In this document: positions 11,085 through 22,860 of the stretch, piece after piece
Layout: every line of letters begins with the position of its first letter
How positions within the stretch are numbered: position 1 is the first letter of the stretch
Assembly: GCA_026545225.1 (NCBI GenBank)
Contig: CM048846.1
Span: 56,052,270-56,116,269, forward strand
Length of the DNA: 64,000 bases
Direction of reading: 5' to 3'
Source of the DNA: Cornus controversa
Lineage: Eukaryota > Streptophyta > Magnoliopsida > Cornales > Cornaceae
The notes under the pieces: generated by a model
Told to the model about the DNA's origin: nothing
What the model saw: the letters and a program-made list of their open reading frames with translations, nothing else
Databases searched by the model: none
Position numbers and translations under genes: made by a program

Positions 11085-13073
11085 GTGTTCACGAGCTCAA
11101 AACGAGCCTAAAGCGAGCTTGTTCATGAACAAACAAGCTGAACAAAGAGGTGTTTGAGCTTACGAACCTAAGAATTTTGTTTGAACTTAGTTCATTTACT
11201 AATCAAACAAACATAAACCAAACCTGAACTGTTTTTCAAAAGTTTGGTTCACTTACAACCTTAAGGATAATTGAAATAAGATAAACAAGCGGTAAAGTTG
11301 AAGATTTATTTATCAAAAATATTAGAAGTTAAGATGTTCTTAGGTTCCTTAGATTTTCAATTTTTGTTACTTTGTTAACTCCTTGGCCCTTTACAAGTGA
11401 AAACTTTTCTTTTGGCATTTTATTGTGAAAACTATTTTTTTGTTGGGTAATTTATTGGCACTTAACATATTAAACAATAAAATTGGATGTTATTTTACAT
11501 GTTGCAATTAGATTTTGAATTGTCCATTGTTAAAATTAAATTATGTACGGTGCTTATTAGATGTGTTATGAGTGAACATGTTATATTCTCTTCAAAAGGA
11601 AAAAAAAAACTCAATGTATTTAGGGGGAGGAAAATAACAAAAAAGAAAAAAATGGAAAGAAAATAATTAGTAGCGTCCTTTAGCAACACAGATGGTGGAA
11701 AACATAAGGATATTAATAGAGAATAGCAGGGAGTTTTACCAGCGGTCACTGGTGCCATTAAATCTTCAAATTATCAGTCGTGTTCAACAAACCGTCTGTA
11801 ATTTTTTTCTACAAATTAAGCCATTTGATAACGCTTACATTTAAAACCATGAGTAAAAAAGGCTTTGCCAGTTGCACATGCTTTGTCAGATGGTTTTACT
11901 TACTTAGGAACTAGAAAGCATATATACTTCTACAAGAGTAATGTACCTGTATTATGTCCATATCCGATACCGATACTCCTCAGATACTCTCGGATAATCG
12001 TTCGATACTTTCTAAAAGTATTCATAATTTTAAAGTACATTTTTTTTATTTCTAACACATATCCAATACTTCTCAGATTCTTCAAAACACATTTTTAACA
12101 AGTTTCGAACATCAAAATGTAGTTTTTCCAACAATAAAATCATATTTTAATTGTTAAGAAAAGTTTACAATTCATTTAAAACAAAAGTGTTGCGATACAT
12201 ATCATGATTTAATACAAAATTTATCCATGCTAAATATACAATGACTCTTAACTCTTATTTTTTTGTTAATGATAATATTTTATAAAGAAATATTAATAAC
12301 TCATTTTTTGCATATATAAAAACATAATTTATTATCTTTACATTGTCGTATCCTACCCGTACTCATATCCTTTTTTTAGATTTGTCGTATCGTTGTACCA
12401 GTATCGTGTCGTACCCGTGTCCCGTATCTGTATCCATGCTTCCTAGCTTAGGAATGACAATGTGGCATGTTTGGGGAGGGACCCAACACCATATATGTTT
12501 AAAACCGTTTATTGAACAGGGTTGGGTGGGAGAGTACTTTTATAATTGTACTATGCACCATCAATAAGATTTGAACAAGTAAAGAATTATATATATAGAA
12601 TTATATAAGGGTAATTTTGTATGTGGATAATATATAAAGATAATATGGTAAATATATAATATAAATAGGTTGGGGTGCCTATTCTCATCCTCGCCTCGTA
12701 AATGTGAGAATTTTTCTCTCATGTCCATAACTACTGTAACACCATTTAAACTCTCCAAAATTATTCTGGCTATTTGAGCCCTCATAATTAAATAATTTGC
12801 AAAGTATCAAATACCGGTGGTTCTATGGAATTGCTAGTACACCACATACCGATAAAGCCTTTAGTAACATTTTGCATGATCTACATCGATAGTTTTGCTA
12901 AAATTCATAAATGTTGGGTTGTACTTCTATGAAGTGTTGATAGTGAAAAATTAGACACATACCATACCTTTTTCACACACACACACACATACATAATGAA
13001 AAACAAATATTCTAACAGATTATACATTGCTAGCTTCAATTCAATCTAGTTCCTTAGTCTTTCCGTTATTCGT
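10991..13073. other. Non-coding stretch ending in the original 3' flank of the P450 gene
   Basis: No gene was found. It holds a 44-bp TA run (11039-11082), a segment rich in GAGCTY words (11090-11170), a segment rich in GATAC words (11940-12430), and AT-rich unique-looking DNA. The last several hundred bases before 13074 are inferred to be the continuation of the P450 3' flank. The copia element starting at 13079 and ending at 33574 has the same 5-bp target copy on each side, and its right side abuts the P450 stop codon region. Confidence 0.5.
11039..11082. repeat. (TA)n microsatellite
   Basis: About 22 uninterrupted TA units. Confidence 0.9.
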
Positions 13074-13078
13074 AGTAC

Positions 13079-13425
13079 TATTGGAAACTAGTGGCTAATT
13101 ACACACACACAACAATAAAATTGGAAGAGAAAATGAAGGGAGGAACACTAGGAAGATACTTTATTTCTCACATTTTTTTTGGAAGAAAACATAACATTAT
13201 ATAGGCTACAAAACAAATATGTAAGACCTATATCTAAATGCCATTACACCCAGTAACATAATATTTAAACTCCACTAACACAACTTAACTCTCATGTCTT
13301 CCCACTAACACAACTTAACTCTCATGTCTTCCACTAACACAATAACAACCCCACTAACACAACTTGACTCCCATGTCTTTCACTGACATAATAATTATTT
13401 ATTTAATCAAGTTTAATTTCTAATA
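13079..13425 (-). repeat. 3' LTR of the copia element
   Basis: It aligns over its length with 33217-33574, sharing AGTGGCTAATTACACACACA and AGGGAGGAACACTAGGAAG. It contains repeated words of the type CCCACTAACACAACTTAACT. On the minus strand it is preceded by the purine tract AAGGGAGGGGC. Confidence 0.8.
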
Positions 13426-13744
13426 GCCCCTCCCTTAAACTTAATTTCTCCACTCTAAGTAAACTCCTTAACTTGTGAAAATTATCAAACTTGAGGGGTT
13501 TGATGAAAATATCTACAACATGGTTTTGTGACTTCATAAACTTGAGCTCCACTTCCTTCTTGATTATGCATTCTCTAATGAAAATAAATCTTGTGCCAAT
13601 ATACTTGCTCCGATCATGAAATACCGGATTCTTGGCAAATGTAAGTGCCGATTTGTTGTCCACAAAGATCTCTGTTGACTTTTTTTGTAAAATATGTAAT
13701 TCCTTCAACAATAAATTATCTTATGCTATGTACTCAACATGATC

Positions 13745-14741
13745 AAACTACAACTCAATATAAAAATAGATTATCACTTTCGCACATAACACGTAAACAT
13801 ACTTTTTAACACATTTAATCACATAAACATGTTCTCACCTCAACACATAACATATACACATGTTATCACATAAGCACGCTTACATTTCAACATATTACAT
13901 ATATCTGATAACATGTTGTTATAACATAAACACTTAACAATTTTATCATGCAAGCACGTTTCTCATGCACATAAGTTCTCGTATCAACAATGTCATGTCT
14001 GCACGCATTTTTAGGTTATCAAACTCAAAGGTTCTAACCTATCCCGAATCCACATGTGATCTGTCCATTACCCGTCGCCCCTAGGTATTTGACCTAGTGC
14101 TCTGATACTAATTTTTCACTTCCCAAAATTTAGACCACGGGGACTCCCCCAGTCCAAGTCCAAATCCCGAGAGTAAACTCGTCCATTAAACCCTAATGAA
14201 CCATCTAACCCATAATTACACGGAAGCTTAATTACGTACATATTCATGCATGTGTGCAACTCAATATCAACCAAAACCAATGGAAAGAGGATTCAAAAAT
14301 ACTCAATTTTAGAAAAAAAAAACCACACTCAATTCCAATTTAAAACAAAGGAATTATGTCCGATTGAAGTTTGGACCAATTTCATAGTTTGCTCATAATT
14401 ACAAGGCGATTTCGTCCATTAAAATCTAATAAACTACCTCAATCACTAAATCAATGTAGAATCATAATTACCCTCATACGTTTACTTATGTACGACTTAA
14501 CCTCAATAATCTATTATGGCCTCACACGTTAAAAGTAAATACTATTCTAGAAAAGATCTATGTCCCTACCCTGATGTCTGGTAAGGAATACATGACTGCT
14601 CTGCTCTATGAACTCTACGTCCTAACCTTGAGGTGGAAACTACCTGGGACCTAAAATATCAACAAAGTGGGTTAAACCCACGAGTGAATTGCCTCTACCA
14701 CAATCCAATTAGAGAACCGGTAAAGATACCCTTTATATGAG

Positions 14742-14783
<42 letters not shown>

Positions 14784-15330
14784 GACATACCCTTTCTCAC
14801 TTATCCTACGGTTCTAAACTAGAACACGTTTTCCTAAGTTTAATCCAAAGGCAATCCATACATGCCCGAACACTTATTAAGCACATACCTTACTAATATT
14901 TGGCAATCCTGACATGCCTCCCTTATCTACATATTATATACCTTCTTAAGGAATTGGCAATCCTCACATGCCCCATCCTTATCGAAATATATACATATAT
15001 ATGTAAAAAGCTTTATTATATAATTGGCAATTCTCACATGCCTCCCTTATTAGTCTAGTAAATACCTTTTTAGGTATTCGCAATATCCACATGCCTCCCC
15101 ATATAAACCTTTTAAATACCTTATTAGGTATTGACAATCCATACATGCTTCCCATAATCCTTTAGATGTTTAAATCTACTTAAACACATTAATAATCTAA
15201 TGGAAGTCCAATAACCACAAGAAAATAACTTATGAACAATTAAATTAATATCTAATATACCATGAACAGTTATGATTTCAAATAAAACAATTAAGGAAGA
15301 AAATAATTAACAATGTAAAAGAGCAATGCA
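13745..15330 (-). mobile_element. Ty3/gypsy fragment (family D): leader, primer site and partial 5' LTR
   Basis: On the minus strand the LTR part is 15330-14114. It ends with a block matching the end of LTR C (GGGGGAGTCCC, GATGGTTCATTAGGGTTTAATGG). A primer site follows at 14110-14099 (TAGTATCAGAGC on the minus strand), then leader DNA to about 13745, where it meets the copia RNase H. The LTR is shared in inverted form with 2631-4838, including the hairpin array (14860-15150) and an AT run (14749-14777). The right end is cut by LTR A at 15331. It is an incomplete fossil. Confidence 0.55.
14860..15150 (-). repeat. Tandem hairpin array in LTR family D
   Basis: Repeated GGCAATCC...ATGCC and GGTATT...AATACC units with a period of about 60 bp form the inverted counterpart of the array at 2945-3175. 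Confidence 0.5.
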
Positions 15331-16224
15331 TGTAGAGATCGTGCCCAGTTTTGACCGATTTTTGAATTTTTCATCATTTATTACTTTAAATGCATTTTAA
15401 ATTATATTTAACATATTTTGAATGCAGGGAATATGTTTATAAGATTGGAATATGGCTTTGGGAAGTTTTAAAAAATTTTAAAAAATTATAAAAAAGTTTG
15501 ACTTTTTGGTCAACAAGAGCCCTGGGATGAGGTTAAATGAGTCCGAGAATTCAAAAAAAATTTTAGAAACTTTTATTATTGAGTATGGACTAAACAAAAT
15601 GTTTAGAGTGTTAAGGAAATAATTTTGAGTCCAACGGAGTTTTCAAAATCGAAAACGGACGTCGAGAGAGTATGTTAAGTGGCCTGGGGGCAAAATGGTC
15701 TTTTTGCGCTCCTAGGGGTGAGCTAAATATTTGGGGGCTTAGAGATATTCACTTTTATAGATTTCTCTCTCTCTAAAGCATCCACTTCATCTCTCTCCAT
15801 TCTCTCTAGATTTTGAGGGCCTTAAGGTGTGATTTGGACATTCTCGAAGAAATGAAGTGTGTAGAGGGCGTCAAGGGCTTCGATTTGAACCGATCAAAGC
15901 CCGTGTTTCATAAAGTTGGAATAGCTGATATTTCTCAAAGTAGGATTCAAAGCCTAAGATTTGAGGTAGGGATGTGAAACTTGTCTTTACTTTGATCTTA
16001 TAGGCCACTTTTATGTGACATGAAAGATAGATTTGATTTTTTGAGCCTAGGGTTATGTATATGTGTATATATGTATACCATTGTGATTTATACATGTATA
16101 AATGTATAACATGTTAGTTAGGACTTATTTATGTTGTGTACATGCAAATGAGACTATGAATGCTTTTGATAAAAATGTGTTCATTTGGTGAAAACATGAA
16201 AATGTGAGTTTTTATAGACTTATG

Positions 16225-17506
16225 TGATGTTGTTTTAAAAGTGTAAAATAACTCACAAGTGTACGAATCTATTGAAGTATAGATCGACAAGAACGAGGTT
16301 GAAGCCAAGGGAATGTTTGACAAGAAAAAACTAATACAAATTCAAATTAATTTAAAACTAATCTAGTTTAAACAAAAGTTGGTTGATTTGATGGTTGATT
16401 TGAGAGAGATTAAACTAACATGCAAATAAAATAACACAAATGAAATCAAATAGAGAAAATAACTAAGGTGTCAGATTCCACCACTATTAAATCCATGAAG
16501 CTTCTAATATTCATTTATTAATTCCCAAATTTGGAGTATCAATTAAGAAATCAATCTATTGCTCACTCAAGATTTAAGCACTATGAAAAATATATCAAAA
16601 AGGTAGATTTTCCTTCGCTTTACTAGTGTAAAATTCTAAGCATCTTATGTATCTAATTTAATGAAAAACATAAGATCAAAGATTATCACTTTTAAGAAAT
16701 ACAAACCCAAGCTTAGATTAATTATAATACTTTCTAACTACCACATATACATGATATAGATGGTGAAAGAACTATAAAATAATTAATCACAAGAAGCGAA
16801 AATCATAAGCAATTAAATCATACACATGGGAATCAATTAATGAACAAAATAACTTCACTTCATTAATGGAGGTTTCCTCCTCAACCCTAGTTGAGGAGTT
16901 TAGTTACACATAATAGAAGAAGAAGATAACCAAATAATAAAAGACATAATAAAATAGATAAAATCTGGATTGTCTCTGTCTTCTCTACTCTAGCCTTCAC
17001 TTCTTTTCTCTTCAAAAAATAAAACCTCCAATTCTACTCATCTTTTTCTCTTATATAGAGGTCCTCTAGGGTGTTCTCTAAGTAAAAGAAAAATAGGAAA
17101 GTGTTCAGGAGAAAATCTAGTCTGAATTGAAATTCAATTTTGACATTGAATTAGTGCGATTCACAAAATTTTTGTAAAATAGAAATATCTCTAGAATCAA
17201 ATTTTCTTCAATCTATGCGAAAATCAAGTCCAATTGACACTCGAAAATACAACTTTCGGGCCACTTTCCAAAATGGGATTAAAACTGGATTATGCGCAGA
17301 ATTGGGCTTTAGGCCCGTAATCTTCATAAACAGTTATAATTCTCTTGGACCTCTTCCTTGAGCTAATTTGAGTTGAATTATGGAGTTGAATGGATCCGTT
17401 AGATGTAAGCTTCATATAAATAGAGTAAAATCACATATAAACTATCACTAAGAGAATAAAATATGCAAATTAAGAGGATAGAATGCGTAACATTCAACGC
17501 TAATCA
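16225..17506 (-). mobile_element. Solo LTR-type insertion, 1282 bp, related to 8381-9917
   Basis: It has TG...CA ends (TGATGTTGTTTTAAAAG... to ...CAACGCTAATCA) and an exact 5-bp target duplication TTATG at 16220-16224 and 17507-17511. Like 8381-9917 it ends with a CATTCRRCGCTWATCA block and contains a GATCGACAAGAACGAGG-type block near its left end. No coding sequence or internal LTR pair was seen. It is inserted in LTR A. Confidence 0.65.
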
Positions 17507-17921
17507 TTATGCATAAAAGATATTATTTTTCTTGTAAAATGCATAAGCATGATGATTATCATGATGTGAGTGTGATGGCATTGTGACAATCTTGAGGCGA
17601 GAGGAAAATGCATTGATTTGATAAAAATGCATTCATTGTGTGGAATAAGTACATTGATGTGATTATGTGCACTACGTGATAATTGAGTTTTGGGATATGA
17701 CAAGATTGACAATTAAGATGAGGGGATGACCCCTAGGGTGAAAGATCCAAAACTAGGCCAAGTGGAGGCGCTCCCGTAGGGATAGTAATCCGAGAAAGTG
17801 TAAGTAGAGTTTGGGTGCCCTTGATACCCTTACTATTGGAGTGATGAGATAGTCCATATTGTATTGATTTTTGGAAATTTGTGGCGTGTGTTATATATAC
17901 ATGAATTGTGACTTTTCAATT

Positions 17922-17923
<2 letters not shown>

Positions 17924-17962
<39 letters not shown>
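17924..17962. repeat. (TA)n microsatellite in LTR A
   Basis: About 19 TA units, followed by TACGTATATG. Confidence 0.85.
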
Positions 17963-17963
<1 letters not shown>

Positions 17964-18407
17964 GTATATGTATTGAGATGTGAAGCATCATGCACGATTT
18001 AAAAAATGTGATTGTTTATGGGTAAAAAAAAATGAACATTGTCATGTAAACATGTAGCGATTTCATGTGCTTTCATGCATGGCTGACGAGTTAGGGTGGG
18101 GATAGGTTGATCATTTCTACTGAGTTATGAGAGGATAAGCTCACCCCTATATATAAACTCTTTTCAGATAAGGCGCCAATGGAGGACGAGCCATGATTAG
18201 CTCAATGGACCTTGTTGAGTTTCTTTTGGACTTTTGGATCTTTTGATATGTATGTAGATGTCCATGCCATTTTGTGGCATATGGTCTCTTTTGGAAAATG
18301 TTATTCTTATAGTTGGATAACATATATATATATATATATATTGAATTTCATATGTAGAAGCCACGTTGGACATGTATAGAAGATTTTGAACATAATTATA
18401 TGACCAT

Positions 18408-18520
18408 TAGGGGGGGACACGTGCCCAAAAGTGTCCATTTTGAATTTAAGGTGTGAATGATGTCGAGGGGGGGGATGTGTCCAAAAGTGTACATTTTAAA
18501 TTTAAGGTGTGAATGACATA
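18408..18520 (+). repeat. Two copies of a CACGTG hairpin motif in LTR A
   Basis: The first copy has GGACAC at 18415-18420 pairing with GTGTCC at 18431-18436, with CACGTG inside. A decayed second copy follows about 60 bp later. The same block occurs in the young LTRs and, three times, in the solo LTR at 59950-60077. Confidence 0.55.
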
Positions 18521-19459
18521 TGCAGTGATTTGTATGATTTCAATAGAAATGTATGAGGATTTGTAAGACTATGGTGATATGAATGTGTGATTTGGAGTGT
18601 GTGTATGACAATGTACCATTTGTAGATCCTTAGAATGTTGGGTGTTAAAGTTTTTTTTTAGAATGAAAATGTTGTCGGTCAAATGAATACATTCTGCCTG
18701 GATTTTGGTGAATTTTTTTGAGGGGTCTACATAACTCCAAATGATTTGAAATTTTTAGCACATCTTTCCCTAGATGTCTAGTATTCTCAGATTTAATTTG
18801 GTAAAATTTGGACAACCATAGAATTTTAAAACAATTCGGCAAGGTTTTGCCACCAAATTTTACCATTTCTGTTGGGCACCAAATTGGTTGTCAAAACTGT
18901 TTAATTTGGCTAACATCTGGCTATTAAGGTTGGGTCAGGCTTCTTGTATGTTTAGTCTAGTTTCTATAGAATGTTTCGTTTGCCTCGTTTCGAGTTGAAA
19001 TGAATTTTCTATGAATTTTTTTATGACCGATGCGCAGATTGCACTCTAACAGTGCACTATTCTTTTCAAAAATACTGTAGCTTTTTAGCTACTGCCTGGT
19101 GATGAGAAATCATGGTTCTTGACCTTTTCAAAAGATCTAAATTATGTTTTTAAGCTTCTTAGGACTATAGTAGGATGAGACAATGGTTCAAAAAAAATTT
19201 AGAACTTTTTACGAAAAGTTACAATTCACGAGGGCCGAAAATCACTTTTATTTTGAAATTATCCTAAATGATTTCAACAATGAGGACCATGGTTAGTTAT
19301 GCATATTCACTTAATTATATGCATATTGAGTTGCTTCCGCATTTAAGAGAATTGGTTTGGATGTTAGATTTTTTAAAATTATTATTTTGATTAGAATTCA
19401 CCGTTCACCCCCATTTTCCTTGCTCTTAACCGAGTGTCAGAAATTGGGGTGTGACAATG

Positions 19460-19471
19460 TGGTATCAGAGC
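19460..19471 (+). other. Primer-binding site of element A
   Basis: A perfect TGGTATCAGAGC lies 3 bp after the LTR end. It is complementary to the 3' end of plant initiator Met tRNA and fixes the 5' LTR and orientation. Confidence 0.8.
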
Positions 19472-21615
19472 TTAGCCGGGTTTGAATACCTTAGGACGAG
19501 GGGGAAGGTTAAGCCACATTTTGGATTGAAAGGACTTGATGGCTTCTAAAATTGTGAATTGAGGTTATGATCCTAGATTTGAGGTTTATAAGTGTAAGTT
19601 AGGGATTAAGTGCATATTATTTGAAAACTTTTATGTGCTAAATTGTTAACATAACATGCTATTTGTGAAGTAATTTAGCATGTTGAGTATGCATGAAGTG
19701 AATTGGTCAAGTACATTCATGCTACGAATTCTAAGTATCTTCTTGTCATCTATATAGAAAGATGCCACCAAGAAGAGCTTGCGAGAGGACACTAGAAGTG
19801 GCTCCTATTGGAGGAGAGCAATTTATGCATGACATGGTCACTACCATGTAGAAAATTACAAGGGAAACGCAACGGGAAACTCAAGAGGAGACACAAGCTC
19901 CTCCGAGAGCAGCTCCTCCTAGTATAATGACAACAGCTTTGGGATATGTTAATAAATATAGTCCACCATTGTATTTTGGGGGATCTGATCCAATGGTAGC
20001 AGAAAGTTGGTTAGATGAGATGGTTACACTCCTCAATGTGCTTGAAATAGAGGAAGACTTAAAAGTTAAGGTAGCCACTCACTATCTTAAGGATGATGCC
20101 AAATGCTGGTGGAAATTCTTGGGAGACTACCATGATTTGGAAACAATGGAGTGGGATACATTCCAAGTGCTTTTCTTCAAGAAGTAATTTTCGGTAATGG
20201 TGAAGGACAGCATGAGGAGAAAGTTCTTTAACCTTGTTCAAGGGACGATAACGGTGATGGAGTATAAAACAAAGTTTACCTCCTTGGCTCGGTTTGCAAA
20301 GGAGATGATTCCAACGAAAGAGCTTAATATCAAGAAATTTATAATGGGTCTTCGAACCTACATTCGAGAAAAGGTTGGGATTTGGGTTTGATGTATAGAC
20401 CGTGACCAATTTTGGCCGATTTTGTATTTTTCGCACCATAATTGCCATAAATGCATTTTGAGTGGTGTTTAACATGTTTTGAATATGGAGAACATGTTTG
20501 AAAAATGTTTTAAGGGTTTTGGAAAAAATTTTGAGAGATTTGAAAATTTTTGACTTTTTGGTCAAACCGGGGCCCAGGATACGACTTAAGTGGACTCGAA
20601 AATTTAGAAAATTTTTGAAAATAATTATTTTTGAAAATGGCTTAGATGAAATGTTTAGAGAGTAGAGGAAGTGATTTCGAGACCGTAAGATTTTTCAAAA
20701 TAAAAAATGAAGTCCGGGAAGGTACGTTAAGTGACCCCGGGGCGTTTTAGTCGTTTAGCGCCCTAGATGCCTTTTAAACACATGGCTGAGAGTGATTCCA
20801 GCCATTTCACACGGTTCACTCTCTCTCTAACATTTATCTTTTCTTCTCTCTACATTTTGGACCCGTTTGGCTTGGATTCAAGACTCACCGAATGAGGGAG
20901 ATACGTAGGGGACAGCTAGGGCTTCAGTTTGAATCGAACAAAGTCGTGTTTTGGCAAGGTTGACATTGCTGAGATTTTGAGAAGTGCTTGGAAGGCCTTC
21001 ATTTTCGAGGTAGGGGTGTTCCTTCTCATCTATTTGTTGATTCTAGGGTTTCGGGTGGAGAGGTGAGAGCTAAGGGTGTGTATTGCATGATTTAGAGCGG
21101 TAAGAGGGGTGGGATGTGGTGTTTTTCTACTCTCATTAGTCTCTATTATGCAATGGATATGTATGTGGTAGTATACATGATGAAAGGAGTGAATGTGTGA
21201 GAAATATTAGCGTGTATGCTTATATGCTAGGTGTTGTGCATATATGTGAAAATGTGTTATATTGAACATGTATGTATTATATGTTATCATGTGATTTAAA
21301 ATGCATGTTATCATCGTATTGAAATGGTGTACATTGATGAAGCATGACAAATGCGTGCTTAAGTGAATTTTGTGAGCATATGCTATTTATGCTAGAGTTT
21401 GCATATATAGGAAAATATATATGTGGATTGGTGAATGTGAAATGCATGTTATGTTCCTTTTCAACTAGCATATGTGTTGCAAAGCATAAAATCTAATGCT
21501 TGATCTATATATGTTCAAAATGCATGTATGGGGCCGTTGTGAGGAAACGGAAAAAAGTGGTCAAAACACCCAGAGTAGGTAAATACTCGGTCACAGTGGT
21601 CATGTTTCCAGGTTA

Positions 21616-21825
21616 ATCACCTTGGAGTAGTGAATACTCAGTGATGGTTCAATCACCTTGGAGTAGAGAATACTCGGTGACGAATTCTGAAATAATCCAA
21701 TCACCTCGGAGTAGAGAATACTCGGTGATAGATTTTAAAACGGTCCGATCACCTCGGAGTAGAGAATACTAGGTGATGGATTACTCAGTGGTCCAATTAC
21801 CTCAGAGTAGAGAATACTCGGTAAT
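21616..21825 (+). repeat. Tandem hairpin array in solo LTR B
   Basis: Five repeats begin at 21616, 21652, 21700, 21748 and 21796, with a period of 48 bp after the first. Each has ATCACC at its start and GGTGAT 18-19 bases later, with a conserved loop rich in GGAGTAGAGAATACTC. In the last repeat both stem sides are changed together (ATTACC with GGTAAT). Confidence 0.8.
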
Positions 21826-22594
21826 AGATTCCGTAGTTGTGTGAGAAGTGTCTCGGTCACATGGTTGGTCAAGAATCATGTTAAGATACCGGGTTGAATC
21901 CGTGAGAGAAAGGCAAATGTGTGATATTGCTTTCATTCTAAATCATGAAGTATGATGTGTGTTAAATGCATTCTTATATATATATGCATTGTTATGAATG
22001 AATATGATGTATGTTGAATGATACATGAAATGTTGTGACATGCATTCATGTAGGTCGTGTCGAGTCGGCACTTAGGTGGGTTGTGGTATCTCTACTGAGC
22101 CGCAGTGGTGCTCACCTCCTTTATTCTAAACTTTTTACAGATAAAGCACCGATGACGGATGGGACATGAGTGTCCAAGTAGAATTCTAGTAGCATTTTGT
22201 TATCTTTTGGATGTTGTACATTTTGTGGCTATCCATGCCGGCTTGTGGCATGTGACTTATTTTTTTGAGTTGTGGTTATACTTTAGACAAATGTACTTTT
22301 GATGTATGTAATGGATTTTAAACTTGTTGGGTATGGAAAGACAATGGTTTAGTTTATGTAATGCCTATGGTGGAATTTAGTCCATTTGATGATGTTTTCA
22401 TGATGAATGGGTTGTGGTTATGAAAGACAATGATTCTTTTTGGTTTATGATTCAATTATGAATATGATTTTGAGCATGTAATTGATGTTGGAGTCCTTCA
22501 AGTATGCTATGGATCATGTATGAGAGGTCCTAGGATGATAGAATGAGGATTGGGCTCTATATGGACCATGTATAGGGTTATTAGAAGTCCTGGG

Positions 22595-22860
22595 AAGGGC
22601 ATTTCGATCGTGCAAAATGCCCATTTTGAAAAATTGAAGCCCCCATTTTGATTGTGCGAAGGGGTGGTGATTTATAATGATTTTTAAGGTGCAGACAGGG
22701 GCAATTTCGCACAATCGAAACCCCCAATTCGATCGTGCGAGATATTGCATGTCTGGGGTCCTAAGAGGGTGAAAATTTTTCATTATCGAACTTTTTTTCG
22801 CACAATCTAGATGCCAGTTTTGCACAATCAAAATCCCATTCTCGCACAATCGAGATTATT
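22595..22860 (+). repeat. Palindrome cluster in solo LTR B
   Basis: Repeated and inverted words of the type TTTCGCACAATCGAA and TTCGATCGTGCGA recur about seven times, some 340-610 bp before the LTR 3' end. Neighbouring copies in opposite orientation can pair with each other. Confidence 0.55.

Larger units (their letters stand above)
15331..19456 (+). repeat. 5' LTR of gypsy element A (split by a nested insertion)
   Basis: It starts TGTAGAGATCGTGCCCAG and ends GGGGTGTGACA, 3 bp before a tRNA-Met primer site. The start matches the start of solo LTR B at 20392 (TGTATAGACCGTGACCAA). Without the insertion at 16225-17506 it is about 2.84 kb. It carries TA runs (17924-17962 and near 18325) and two copies of a CACGTG-type hairpin (18408-18520). 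Confidence 0.75.

Noticed and set aside
11865-12567. Short frames and GATAC/GTATC-rich words
   Set aside because: They look like word repetition rather than a gene, and no inverted ends or target duplications were found to name an element.
21616-21825. Direct repeats with regular spacers that resemble a CRISPR array
   Set aside because: This is plant nuclear DNA. The 'spacers' are similar to each other, the repeats are hairpins inside a solo LTR, and there are no cas genes.
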